DNA of 64,000 bases from Deltaproteobacteria bacterium (GTDB taxonomy: Bacteria; Desulfobacterota; Desulfobaccia; Desulfobaccales; 0-14-0-80-60-11). The first letter of the stretch is position 1. The number at the start of each line of letters is the position of its first letter. The stretch lies in NCBI GenBank assembly GCA_030018495.1, contig JASEFS010000001.1, forward strand, positions 97,285-161,284, read 5' to 3'. This document shows positions 28,016 through 36,240 of the stretch, in pieces. The translations under genes were made by a program, and so were the position numbers. The notes under the pieces were generated by a model, which worked only from the letters and a program-made list of their open reading frames with translations, searched no databases and had not been told where the DNA came from.

Positions 28016-28333
28016 TTAAGAGCCCTCCAGTTCGGCCAGACGTTTCTGAACAGCTTCGAGTTCGCTTTGCAGGTAGGCCTGTTCATCTCTCAAGGCCTGG
28101 GCTTCATCCTGGGGGGCGGCCCTGAACGCGGGACCGCGCGCGCCGAAAGGGCCGTAGCCCAAACCTCGCCAAGCCCTCCGGGGGCGGCCCCAAGGGCCGG
28201 CGCTTCGGCCGTATCCACGTCCAAAGCCGAAGCCGCCTCCATAACCCCTGCGCCGACCGGCTCCGCAGGGACCCAGACCCCAGCCGGTGCCCGGACCCTC
28301 ACCCCATGGTCCTGTGCCATTAAAACGCGGCAT
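28016..28333 (-). CDS. DUF5320-type Gly/Arg-rich small protein
   Basis: A 105-residue protein that begins MPRFNGTGPWGEGPGTGWGL and PCG, the conserved start of DUF5320 proteins. A low-complexity Gly/Arg/Tyr stretch follows, then a C-terminal coiled coil (residues ~75-105, YLQSELEAVQKRLAELEG). Such proteins are frequent near NifX/MinD-ferredoxin gene sets in anaerobes; the role is unknown. A good RBS (caaggagggata) precedes the ATG. Confidence 0.78.
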   Translation of the reverse strand: MPRFNGTGPWGEGPGTGWGLGPCGAGRRRGYGGGFGFGRGYGRSAGPWGRPRRAWRGLGYGPFGARGPAFRAAPQDEAQALRDEQAYLQSELEAVQKRLAELEGS

Positions 28334-28511
28334 GGTTTATCCCTCCTTGTTGCCTATGATTCTAGGTGGCGAAAAATCCGTTCGACTTAATACCAAACGC
28401 CGCAAAGCGGGTAGGCGAATCGCATCCCGCCTTGGGCATAGGATGGCGCTGGTGACTACACCTGTGCCACCAACCCATGTTTCGCCGGGGCGCAATCCCA
28501 AGCCCTAAGCG

Positions 28512-28709
28512 CTATCGTTCACGGGTCATCACGCCCCCGCATTTCGGGCATTTTTCCTCGAAGCAGGGCATGCCTTGCCGGTGCGGTTCCTTGTGGCCGC
28601 AGGCCGTGCAGATGCAGAATCCGCCGGGGCCGGGCCGAAACCCGCCGCCGCGGCCTCTACCTCCGCCGGCGCCCGCGCCGCCTCCTGCGCCTTTAGCAAA
28701 GATCATCAC
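28512..28709 (-). CDS. small Gly-rich zinc-ribbon-like protein
   Basis: A 65-residue protein: a Gly/Arg-rich N-terminal half and a C-terminal four- to six-Cys module, GGFCICTACGHKEPHRQG then PCFEEKCPKCGGVM. The same module (GGFCRCPACSFKVPHEQG...CPRCG) forms the C-terminus of the NifX-like protein at 37115. It is likely a metal-binding (zinc ribbon or rubredoxin-like) element. It lies in the same direction as CooS and the DUF5320 gene. Low sequence complexity limits certainty for the start. Confidence 0.65.
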   Translation of the reverse strand: MMIFAKGAGGGAGAGGGRGRGGGFRPGPGGFCICTACGHKEPHRQGMPCFEEKCPKCGGVMTRER

Positions 28710-28827
28710 ATTCTCCCATCCAGACCACTTTGGTCCGGCAAGTTTCGGCCCGAATCAATCTCGGTCAGGCCTTAACAGGCTTTCCACCCGCATCGGCCCG
28801 GGTTCACTTCCTCTCGGGTTCCCTGGG

Positions 28828-28956
28828 TCAACTTGTTGATACACTGCCTGCCAGGGAAAAGCCCAGGACCATGAATGCCATGATCAGGAGGCCAATGGCG
28901 ATAATGCCCGCCACCCAAAGAGAGGTGCTTGGCATGAACTGTTTCCTGTCGTTCAT
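28828..28956 (-). CDS. 42-residue single-helix membrane protein
   Basis: A short gene supported by a strong Shine-Dalgarno (aggaggaagaaaaag before ATG). The peptide has a charged N-terminus (MNDRKQFMPSTS), one hydrophobic helix (LWVAGIIAIGLLIMAFMVLG) and a short polar tail. It starts 93 bases after the CooS stop on the same strand, so it may be co-transcribed. No family is recognised. It could be a small membrane anchor or regulator for a neighbouring complex (speculative). Confidence 0.6.
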   Translation of the reverse strand: MNDRKQFMPSTSLWVAGIIAIGLLIMAFMVLGFSLAGSVSTS

Positions 28957-29048
28957 CTTTTTCTTCCTCCTGACGCTGCGGGCTGCTTGAATAAGGCTTT
29001 GATTTTCAAGATGTTGCCTTCTTCGTTTGGCAGGCAGTCTATTGCTTC

Positions 29049-31073
29049 TCAGTGCTCTTCCCCGCCAGCCGCGGCTTCCAGCTCCCGACGCATAGCCATG
29101 TCGTAGAGCACCCGCTCCCGGGCCTTGTCGATGCCCAAAGCCTTCCGCTTGCTGTCTATATGGGCGATCATTTTCCTGGCCGCCAGTTCCGGATCGGGCT
29201 CGAAGTCCCACTTGCCGCCCAGCTCTTCCTCGATGCCCTTGAAGAGGTAATCGGTCAGGATTTCGGAACCGGTGGTGGGGAAGGTGACTCCAAAGAGGGT
29301 ATAGACACCCGAGGCCACGAAATAATGGCCGATGGAGATAGCCTTCTCACTCATCCACTCCGGCGCCGCACCCGCGGCCGGCAGATCGCTGATGTCCGTG
29401 CCCAGGCCGCCGGCTTTGACACAGGCGGTGGCCGCCATCAGGATGCGGGAATTGTCCACGCAGGAGCCCATGTGCAGGACCGGCGGAATGCCCACGGTTT
29501 CGCAGACCTCCGCCAGACCGGGGCCGCAGTGCTCTTTGGCGGATTCGGGAGTAAGCAGCCCGAATTTGCCCGCGGTCATGGCCGAACAGCCGGTGGTCAG
29601 GACGATGACGTCGTTTTTCAGCAACTCCTTGATCATGGTGAGGTGGGCGTTGTCGTGGATGGTGCGGCAGTTGTTGCAGCCCACCACACCGGCCACGCCC
29701 CGGACCCGGCCGCCGATGATATTGTCATTCAGGGTATAGTAGGAGCCCCGGATGGAGCCGCCCAACAGATACTGAATGGTTTCATAGCTGAACCCAACTA
29801 TCGTGGGATAGCTGATGGAAGGAATCAGCACCTGGGCCTTGCGGTTGGGGAAGTTGTCGATGGCTTCCCGCACCACCTTGCGGGCCACGTCCAGAGCGTG
29901 GTGCTCGTCAAAGGGAATGTGCATGGTCTCCCCTTCGATGCGGGCCCTGTCGTCGGTGGTGATCAGCTTGGTGTGGTAGCACTTGGCGACATTCGCCAGG
30001 GACTGCATTTCGCACTGGACGTCCACCACCATGGCGTCCACCGCGCCGGTGATGATGGCCATCTCCTGCTGCAGATAATTGCCCGCCACCGGGATGCCGT
30101 GGCGCATAAGGATCTCGTTGGCCGAGCAGCACATGCCGGCCAGCTGGATGCCCTTGGCGCCCTTGTTCTGGGCGTACTGAACGGCCTCCGGCTCCATGGA
30201 GGCCACATAGATCATCTCTGGGAGCAGGGGTTCGTGTCCGTGGATGACGATGTTGACGTGGTCTTCCTTGAGGACGCCCAGATTGATTTCCCCGGCCACC
30301 GGCACCGGGCAGCCGAAAAGGATGTCCTGGAGGTCGGTGGAGATCATGGAGCCGCCCCAACCATCGGACAGGGCGGTGCGGGTGCATTGTTTGATGATGT
30401 TGTGGTATTCCTGGTCCACCCCCATGTGAGTGCGGTGCATGAGTTCGACAATCTCGATGTCGCAGCCCCGGGGCGCCACGCCCAGCCTGCGCCAGATTTC
30501 CTGGCGCTTTTTGGGGGCCCGCTTGATATAGGTCAGTTCGCCGGTTTGCTGGCCGAATTCCGCCAGGATCTTGTCAGCCAGCTCCTGGGCGATCTCTTCT
30601 TTGGGCCGGGGCTTGGCCTCTTCCCCTTCGCCTAACGTGGTGGGGACGCCATAATCCTTGGCCACCCGGCGCAGTTTGGCGACATCTTTGATCTCGTAGC
30701 CCTGGGCCTGGCCGTGGGCCACTTCCTTGAACAACAAGGCGGTGCCCCGGGAGTGGTCGTTGTGAGCCGCGGCCCCGGAACAGACCATGCGGGCAAAATT
30801 TCGGGCCACGATGGTTTCGGCGGTGGCGCCGCACAAACCCATGCGCTGCTTTTTCTCGGCCGCGGTCTCCTCCCCTTGCTTCTTCTTGGGAGGCGGCACG
30901 CGGCACGGCCCCTGTGAGCAAATACGGCAGCAGGCCCCCTCAGCCCCTATGGGGCAGGGCTTCATGGTTTTGGCGCGATCAAAAATCGTCTCTACGCCCT
31001 CGGCTTGGGCCTTCTTAAGCATCTCTTGGGTCGCGGGGTCGATGGATAGCTTTTCAAACTCCTGGTCAGCCAT
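29049..31073 (-). CDS. cooS: anaerobic Ni-Fe carbon monoxide dehydrogenase catalytic subunit
   Basis: A 674-residue enzyme oxidising CO to CO2 with a Ni-Fe-S C-cluster. The N-terminal Cys set for the D- and B-clusters is complete (Cys40, 48, 49, 52, 57 and 81, in PIGAEGACCRICSQGPCR and GLCGATAETI). C-cluster ligands are recognisable: His in VIHGHEPLLPE, Cys in LAGMCCSANEI, VVDVQCEMQS, VVGCNNCRT, LTTGCSAMTAG and HMGSCVDNSR. Length is normal. It stands without acetyl-CoA synthase subunits, a CooF ferredoxin or cooC beside it. Electron acceptor and Ni insertase must therefore come from elsewhere; the Mrp/MinD ATPases further right are possible maturation partners (inference). RBS ggagga precedes ATG 31073. 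Confidence 0.96.
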   Translation of the reverse strand: MADQEFEKLSIDPATQEMLKKAQAEGVETIFDRAKTMKPCPIGAEGACCRICSQGPCRVPPPKKKQGEETAAEKKQRMGLCGATAETIVARNFARMVCSGAAAHNDHSRGTALLFKEVAHGQAQGYEIKDVAKLRRVAKDYGVPTTLGEGEEAKPRPKEEIAQELADKILAEFGQQTGELTYIKRAPKKRQEIWRRLGVAPRGCDIEIVELMHRTHMGVDQEYHNIIKQCTRTALSDGWGGSMISTDLQDILFGCPVPVAGEINLGVLKEDHVNIVIHGHEPLLPEMIYVASMEPEAVQYAQNKGAKGIQLAGMCCSANEILMRHGIPVAGNYLQQEMAIITGAVDAMVVDVQCEMQSLANVAKCYHTKLITTDDRARIEGETMHIPFDEHHALDVARKVVREAIDNFPNRKAQVLIPSISYPTIVGFSYETIQYLLGGSIRGSYYTLNDNIIGGRVRGVAGVVGCNNCRTIHDNAHLTMIKELLKNDVIVLTTGCSAMTAGKFGLLTPESAKEHCGPGLAEVCETVGIPPVLHMGSCVDNSRILMAATACVKAGGLGTDISDLPAAGAAPEWMSEKAISIGHYFVASGVYTLFGVTFPTTGSEILTDYLFKGIEEELGGKWDFEPDPELAARKMIAHIDSKRKALGIDKARERVLYDMAMRRELEAAAGGEEH

Positions 31074-31219
31074 TACCTAATCCTCCATCACTAATTTTTT
31101 GAACATCCGGGCCTTTCTTAAATCATCTTGAGCCGGGGAGGGGCCTCAGTTTCGGATTCTTCAGCCGCTAAGGCTCCTCAAAGGCAATTTGGTGCCTTCA
31201 AGCAAACCCCAAGACCGTG

Positions 31220-31582
31220 TCAGCCCCAATGGCTGGCGGCATTTGGGCTGCCGGCCGACTTGAATTTTCCGGCTTTGTAGCTTTGCACCGCCTCCCGAAC
31301 CGAGCCCTCTACGTCCACGATGACGTCAATGCCTGCGGCCACCAGGGTGTGGAAGGCCTTGGGGCCGCAGTGGCCGGTGAGGACCGCGGCCGGGTGATAG
31401 CGGGCCACCAAGGCCGCGGCTTGAATCCCGGCCCCTTGGGCCGCCTGGAGATTGGGACGGTTGGGCACCGCTTCCAAATCCAGGGTCTCCGGGTCCACCA
31501 AGAGAAAATACGGGGCCCGGCCGAAGCGGGGGTCCACCCTGGCCTCCAGGTCGGGACCGCTGGCGCTTACAGCTATCTTCAA
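31220..31582 (-). CDS. NifX/ORP-like dinitrogenase iron-molybdenum cofactor domain protein
   Basis: A ~120-residue protein with the PF02579 fold: KIAVSASGPDLEARVDPRFG, RAPYFLLVDPETL, then the glycine-rich AVLTGHCGPKAFHTLVAAGIDVIVDVEGSV. The TTG at 31582 with gaggg upstream matches the family N-terminus; an ATG at 31615 would add 11 residues. Members include the orange protein ORP of Desulfovibrio, which binds a Mo-Cu cluster, and NifX/NafY. It follows the Mrp-NifX fusion gene on the same strand, as in orp gene sets. Its single Cys (GHC) does not by itself show which cofactor is bound. Confidence 0.85.
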   Translation of the reverse strand: MKIAVSASGPDLEARVDPRFGRAPYFLLVDPETLDLEAVPNRPNLQAAQGAGIQAAALVARYHPAAVLTGHCGPKAFHTLVAAGIDVIVDVEGSVREAVQSYKAGKFKSAGSPNAASHWG

Positions 31583-31750
31583 AGTTCCCTCCTCACTTGC
31601 ATCCAGAGCCCTCACCGGTCAAATCCTCCCCGGCGGGAGGAAATCAGGAGGAGGAGTTTTGCACTCTTGGTAAAGGTGTAAACTCTAACCTCCCGCCAGG
31701 GAGTCGCCCCACAAGACGGCCCGGATAAGTCCCTTGTTTTATGAATCTCT

Positions 31751-33040
31751 TCAGTGGTCACAAACGTTGGCCCCGGTCATCAGACTTCCGGTCAGATATT
31801 GGCGCATCAGGGCTTCGGGTTCCAAATTCGGAGCGCCGGTGATCACCGTGATGCCCTGCTCGGCGAAGAGGCTCAAGGCGCGCTGCCCCATGCCGCCGGC
31901 AATGATGAGGTCTACACCCAATTCCCCCAGCCAGCGGGGGAGGATGCCGGGCTCATGGGGGGGCGGCTCGTGCAGTTCCATGGCGCCCACTTCGCCATCA
32001 TATACGTGCATAACCGCAAACTTCTCACAATGGCCGAAATGGTTGCACAGCACCCCGCCCGAGATGGGCACCGCGGCTTTAAAGCTGTCGGTTGCCGGCC
32101 TGACCACAGTATGCATAACTTCAGTTACCTCCGTTTTCTGGTTCTGGTCTTCCTGCATATTTTGAAAAAGTTCTTCCTGATGATCTTTATGAGGGCTTAG
32201 GCGTTCCACTTCGTCCAGCAGCCGCCCCATGGCCTTGACAAACGGGCTGGCGTCGGGAGATTCCAACAATGGCCGGCCGGCGTCGCCGCCCTGCACCACC
32301 TTAAGATCAAAAGGGAGGCTGGCCAACAGGTGCACCTCCATCAAAGCCGCGGTCCTCTCCCCCCCGCCTTTGCTGAACAACGGAATCTCTTCACCGCAGC
32401 GGGGACAGATGAGGCCGCTCATGTTCTCCACCAGGCCCAGGATGGGCATCCCTACCTTGCGGCAGAAGTTGATGGCCTTGCGCACATCCGCCAGGGACAC
32501 TTCCTGAGGCGTGGTGATGATCACGGCCTGTGCGCCGGTGATGGTTTGGGCAATGCTGAGCGGCTCGTCCCCGGTGCCCGGCGGTGAGTCGATGATCAGA
32601 AAATCCAGGTCGCCCCAGTTGACCTGGGAAATGGCCTGCCGGATGAAACTGTGTTTGAGGGGCCCCCGCCAGATCACCGCTTCATCCCGGTCGCCCATCA
32701 GACCCTCGATGGAGACGACGCCAAGATGGGCGCTATAAGCAAAGGGCACCAGGCGATGCTCCTCGTCGAAGTCGAGCTTGCCGGTGATTCCCAGCATGCG
32801 AAGGACATCCGGGCCGTGCAGGTCCACGTCCAGCAGACCCACGCGATAGCCCCGTTTGGCCAGTCCCAGGGCCAGATAAACGGCCACGCTGGTCTTGCCC
32901 ACGCCGCCTTTGCCGCTCATGACTAAAAGCTTGTGCCGGATGCGCCGGAGCTGCTCCTGCAGCAGCGGCTCATCCTCCTTTGCCTGGTGAGCCGATTTTG
33001 TGTCGCGCGAGCCGCATTGGTGGCTCTGACAATTGCCCAT
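31751..33040 (-). CDS. Mrp/NBP35-type ATPase fused to a NifX-like domain
   Basis: A ~429-residue protein with two parts. Residues ~1-285 are an Mrp ATPase with N-terminal Cys residues (MGNCQSHQCGS), deviant Walker A VMSGKGGVGKTSVAVYLALG, IDSPPGTGDEPLS and the metal-binding CPRCGEEIPLFSKGGG loop. Residues ~315-430 are a PF02579 domain (VPISGGVLCNHFGHCEKFAV and DLIIAGGMGQRALSLFAEQG). Mrp proteins bind and transfer Fe-S clusters; the fusion suggests direct hand-off to the NifX-type cofactor carrier. ATG 33040 has a ggag 11 bases upstream. A -24/-12-like site lies at 33091. A separate Mrp without the extra domain lies at 59375. Confidence 0.92.
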   Translation of the reverse strand: MGNCQSHQCGSRDTKSAHQAKEDEPLLQEQLRRIRHKLLVMSGKGGVGKTSVAVYLALGLAKRGYRVGLLDVDLHGPDVLRMLGITGKLDFDEEHRLVPFAYSAHLGVVSIEGLMGDRDEAVIWRGPLKHSFIRQAISQVNWGDLDFLIIDSPPGTGDEPLSIAQTITGAQAVIITTPQEVSLADVRKAINFCRKVGMPILGLVENMSGLICPRCGEEIPLFSKGGGERTAALMEVHLLASLPFDLKVVQGGDAGRPLLESPDASPFVKAMGRLLDEVERLSPHKDHQEELFQNMQEDQNQKTEVTEVMHTVVRPATDSFKAAVPISGGVLCNHFGHCEKFAVMHVYDGEVGAMELHEPPPHEPGILPRWLGELGVDLIIAGGMGQRALSLFAEQGITVITGAPNLEPEALMRQYLTGSLMTGANVCDH

Positions 33041-33090
33041 TTGCAAACCACTCCTTTCCTGCGCCGGATTCTATTTCGCATAAGTTCATA

Positions 33091-33106
33091 ATCAAGGAAT
33101 GTGCCA
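33091..33106 (-). promoter_or_regulatory. candidate sigma-54 promoter (-24/-12) before the Mrp-NifX gene
   Basis: On the - strand, TGGCACATTCCTTGAT has a perfect TGGCAC -24 element and the correct 10-base GG-to-G spacing, but the -12 reads TTGA rather than TTGC. It is 51 bases upstream of the ATG at 33040. The same cluster encodes a sigma-54 activator. Confidence 0.5.
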
Positions 33107-33237
33107 AGCGGGCAAAATGAGAACAGAGGGAGCTAATACAAGGGAAGGTCCGGAATAATGGAAAGAAGTTGGCACCAAAATGCAGCCTAATGACAAATAA
33201 GTGGATGCAAAATGGTGCGGAAGATTTGGGCAGCAGC

Positions 33238-33954
33238 TTATAGCGACCGGATATGCCGCTTCCAGGCAATGGTCGCCAGGAAAGCTCCGAATGGGAGACC
33301 GAGCTTTTGTCCCCAACTCTCCAGATAAGGATAATAAAGAACAAGGCGGGGATTTTTCCAGGGAGGAAAATAAACCGCCTGGCGAGTCTTAAGGCCGGTA
33401 AGCTCCGGATGGCTGGAGAGCAGCCGCCGCAGCCCTTTAGGAGTGATGAACCGGACTTTGCCCCAAAGCGATGGCTTCAGCCAGGCCCGAATGGCGCGCT
33501 TGAGGGTCCAGAGACTGTAACGGCTCAGCATGGCCACGGCGAGGAACCCGCCGGGGCGGAGCACCCGGACCATCTCCTGAATAGCGATATCCCGGTCCGC
33601 CATGAAGTCCAGGGCCAGGATGCTGAGCACCCCGTCAAAGCTGTCAGCCGCAAAGGGGAGCTTGCCGGCGGAGCCCCTGATGCAGGCCAGGGGAAGTTCC
33701 GCCCGCCGGGCCTTATCGCGAGCCCGCGCCAGCATGGGCCCGGAGGCGTCGAGGCCCACCACTTGCGCGCCCCGGTGGGCCAGAGCCAGGGAAATATTGC
33801 CGGTGCCGCAGCCGACATCGAGGACCAACCGGCCTGCAATTTCGGGAAGAAGGTCAAAAAGAGCCTCTTTTTCCACCAGGTCCGCCAGTTGCCCCAGGGG
33901 GGTGAAGTACCACCGGTCATAGGCCGCGACCTGGTCGTCAAAAATCACGTTCAT
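33238..33954 (-). CDS. class I SAM-dependent methyltransferase
   Basis: A 238-residue UbiE-like methyltransferase: motif I RLVLDVGCGTGNISLALAHR, motif II VVGLDASGPMLARARDK, then GSAGKLPFAADSFDGVLSIL and VLRPGGFLAVAML. It is the last gene of the unit that begins at 37681. Methyltransferases occur in this neighbourhood in related anaerobes but the substrate is unknown. The start has only a weak RBS. A small-molecule or cofactor substrate is more likely than ubiquinone in an anaerobe (inference). Confidence 0.85.
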   Translation of the reverse strand: MNVIFDDQVAAYDRWYFTPLGQLADLVEKEALFDLLPEIAGRLVLDVGCGTGNISLALAHRGAQVVGLDASGPMLARARDKARRAELPLACIRGSAGKLPFAADSFDGVLSILALDFMADRDIAIQEMVRVLRPGGFLAVAMLSRYSLWTLKRAIRAWLKPSLWGKVRFITPKGLRRLLSSHPELTGLKTRQAVYFPPWKNPRLVLYYPYLESWGQKLGLPFGAFLATIAWKRHIRSL

Positions 33955-33970
33955 GAGGTCATATCAGGGA

Positions 33971-35401
33971 CTATTTGGCGGGAGTAAGACCGAAGCGCTT
34001 GATTTTGCGGCGCAGGGTGTTTTTATGGACCCCCAGTTCCCGGGCCGCGGCCAGCCGACGCCACTGATGGCGCTCCAGGGCTTCCCACAGAGCCCGTTTC
34101 TCGATCTCCTCCAGCGTCAGACCTGTTAAGCTCGGGCCGGGCTGATATTCCGGGCGCAGATGCTCCGGCAGGTGCTGCGGCTGAATTAGTCCCGAGGGGC
34201 ACAGAATAAAGGCGTGCTCGATGGCGTTTTCCAGTTCCCGGACATTGCCGGGCCAGTCGTGGTGCATGAAAATGGCCAGGGCCTCGTGGCTCAAGCCATG
34301 AATTTTCTTGTCTTTCAGTCGGTTGAAACGCTCGATGAAGTGCTGGGCCAGCAGGGGGATATCTTCCTTGCGCTCGGCCAGCCGGGGCAGCGTCAGCCTC
34401 ACCACGTTGATGCGGTAGTAAAGGTCGGTGCGGAAGACGCCTTTCTCCACCAGCCTGGCCAGGTCCTTATGGGTGGCCGTGACAATGCGCACATCGGCCT
34501 TGATGCTCTTCGAAGAGCCCAACGGCATGTAAACTTTTTCTTCCAGGACCCGCAGCAGCCGCACCTGCAAAGCGGGCGAGATGTCGCCGATTTCATCCAG
34601 GAAAAGCGTCCCTTTTTCGGCCAGGGCAAAGCGTCCCAATCGGTCTTTGCGGGCGTCCGTGAACGCGCCTGCGGTGTGGCCGAACAGCTCCGACTCCAGC
34701 AGCGTGTCCGGCAGAGCCCCGCAGTTGACCGCAATGAAGGGGCCTTTAGCCCGCCGGCTGAGGTTGTGGAGGGCCCGGGCCACCAGTTCTTTGCCGGTGC
34801 CGCTTGCCCCCTCGATGAGCACGGTGCTGTCGGAACGGGCGATTTCCGGCAGCATGGCAAAGATTTTTTGCATTGCCGGCGACTTGGAGATGATGTCGCC
34901 CAGGCGGTATTGCCGGTGCAGTTCCCGGCGCAACTGCTCCACCAGGCTCAAATCCCGGAAGGTCTCCACCCCGCCGATGACTTCGCCGGTTTCTCCCTTG
35001 AGCAACGCGGTGCTGATGCTGATGGGGATTTCCTTGCCGTCGGCCCTCAAGATGGCGATGGACTGGTTGACCACCGGCTGACCGGTTTCCAAAGTGTGCC
35101 GAAGCATGCACGCGGATTCGCAAACGTTGGCCTTGAAGACTTCGCAGCACGGCCGCCCCAGGGCTTCGGCGGCCGGCACCCCGGTGATCTCCTCAGCCGC
35201 CTGGTTGAAGAAGGTCACCCGCCAATCCAAATCCACCGTGAAAACGCCGTCGGCAATGCTGTTCAAGATGATTTCGGTCTGGGGGGTGAGGTGAGACAAC
35301 GGTGCGGTCTTTACCCGCCTCCGGTCGGCGGTTGTTTCGATAAGTGCGCCTGGAGCCTGAGCCCTTGGGTTGCGCTTTGAAATTTTTCCCAGACCTCGCA
35401 A
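33971..35401 (-). CDS. PAS-containing sigma-54-dependent transcriptional activator
   Basis: A PAS domain (residues ~45-150) is followed by an AAA+ domain and a Fis-type HTH. The PAS has the Cys motif C-x8-C-x3-C (Cys85, 94, 98), as in the kinase at 26784. The AAA+ domain has Walker [16 protein letters not shown] and LFLDEIGDISPALQ. The sigma-54 contact loop reads GAFTDA instead of GAFTGA. The HTH is RLAAARELGVHKNTLRRKIKRF. There is no receiver domain, so the PAS is the sensor. The annotated start overlaps the MinD gene by 91 bases; a TTG at 35299 would avoid this but has no RBS. By position it should activate the -24/-12 promoters at 37773 and 33091, as in Desulfovibrio orp clusters. Confidence 0.9.
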   Translation of the reverse strand: MRGLGKISKRNPRAQAPGALIETTADRRRVKTAPLSHLTPQTEIILNSIADGVFTVDLDWRVTFFNQAAEEITGVPAAEALGRPCCEVFKANVCESACMLRHTLETGQPVVNQSIAILRADGKEIPISISTALLKGETGEVIGGVETFRDLSLVEQLRRELHRQYRLGDIISKSPAMQKIFAMLPEIARSDSTVLIEGASGTGKELVARALHNLSRRAKGPFIAVNCGALPDTLLESELFGHTAGAFTDARKDRLGRFALAEKGTLFLDEIGDISPALQVRLLRVLEEKVYMPLGSSKSIKADVRIVTATHKDLARLVEKGVFRTDLYYRINVVRLTLPRLAERKEDIPLLAQHFIERFNRLKDKKIHGLSHEALAIFMHHDWPGNVRELENAIEHAFILCPSGLIQPQHLPEHLRPEYQPGPSLTGLTLEEIEKRALWEALERHQWRRLAAARELGVHKNTLRRKIKRFGLTPAK

Positions 35402-36231
35402 AGAATTGCTTGTAATTTCTTGTTATTATACTCCATGATGGTTTTCCCTTCAACCTGGGCCCGGGTGAAATCCGCATCAAAGGGCAGGAACCCCAAAAAG
35501 ACATAGCTACGCTCTGCACAGAATTCGGCGATGGCGTGCGCGCTCTCCCAATGCAGATCCGCTTTGTTCACCAGCACCGACACGGGCAGACCGAAATGCT
35601 CCGCCAGGGCCGCCACCCGCTCCAGGTCGTGGCGTCCGGCCACGCTGGGTTCGGTGACGACCAGGACGGCGCTGGCGTTGCCCAGGGAGGCGATCACCGG
35701 GCAGCCGATGCCCGGAGGGCCGTCGGTAATTATCCAGGGAAGGCCTTGGGCCTCTGCCAACTGCCGGGCTTCCCGGCGCACCAGGGACACCAGTTTGCCG
35801 GAGTTTTCTTCGGCGATACCCAAACGGGCGTGCACCAAGGGTCCGAAACGGGTTTCGGAAATATACCACTCGCCGCAGAGATTGTCGGGGAAGTCCACGG
35901 CCCGGGCCGGACACAGATACCAGCAGACCCCGCAGCCTTCGCACCGCAGAGGATTGATTTCCAGGGATTCGCTGATGGCCCCGAACCGGCACAGGTCAAG
36001 ACAGTCGCCGCACTGTATACAGCGCTCAGGGTCGATGGCAGCCTTATGGCCCGCATAGAAGTCATGGCGCTCACGCACTGTCGGGCGCAGCAGGAGGTGC
36101 AGGTCCGCCGCATCCACATCCGCATCACAGAGCACTTTCTCCGGCGCCAAGGCCGCCAGCGCCCCTACCAGGCTGGTCTTGCCCGTGCCGCCCTTGCCGC
36201 TCAGCACCACCACCTCACGAATATCCGGCAT
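35311..36231 (-). CDS. MinD-superfamily P-loop ATPase with inserted ferredoxin domain (1)
   Basis: A 306-residue protein. Deviant Walker A VLSGKGGTGKTSLVGALAAL is followed at residues ~60-115 by a two-cluster ferredoxin insert (CIQCGDCLDLCRFGAI and CEGCGVCWYLCPARAV). The ATPase then resumes with ITDGPPGIGCPVIASLGNAS and VTEPSVAGRHDLERV. Tandem pairs of such proteins accompany NifX/ORP genes; in Desulfovibrio the equivalents are part of the ORP complex (from memory, DVU2103/DVU2104). The likely role is cofactor or Fe-S assembly driven by ATP. Its start lies 9 bases after the stop of the second MinD gene. Confidence 0.92.
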   Translation of the reverse strand: MPDIREVVVLSGKGGTGKTSLVGALAALAPEKVLCDADVDAADLHLLLRPTVRERHDFYAGHKAAIDPERCIQCGDCLDLCRFGAISESLEINPLRCEGCGVCWYLCPARAVDFPDNLCGEWYISETRFGPLVHARLGIAEENSGKLVSLVRREARQLAEAQGLPWIITDGPPGIGCPVIASLGNASAVLVVTEPSVAGRHDLERVAALAEHFGLPVSVLVNKADLHWESAHAIAEFCAERSYVFLGFLPFDADFTRAQVEGKTIMEYNNKKLQAILCEVWEKFQSATQGLRLQAHLSKQPPTGGG

Positions 36232-36240
36232 GGGTAATTC

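Noticed and set aside
28400..28510. Sigma-54 site (TGGCACAGGTGTAGT, - strand) before the DUF5320 gene
   Set aside because: The -12 GC is absent (GT), and there is no other support.
29052..30635. 527-codon open frame on the + strand opposite cooS
   Set aside because: Composition is Gly/His/Asp-rich, typical of antisense of a GC-rich gene; CooS on the other strand has every cluster ligand.
34214..35380. 388-codon + strand frame opposite the sigma-54 activator
   Set aside because: An antisense artefact; the activator on the other strand has complete PAS, AAA+ and Fis regions.
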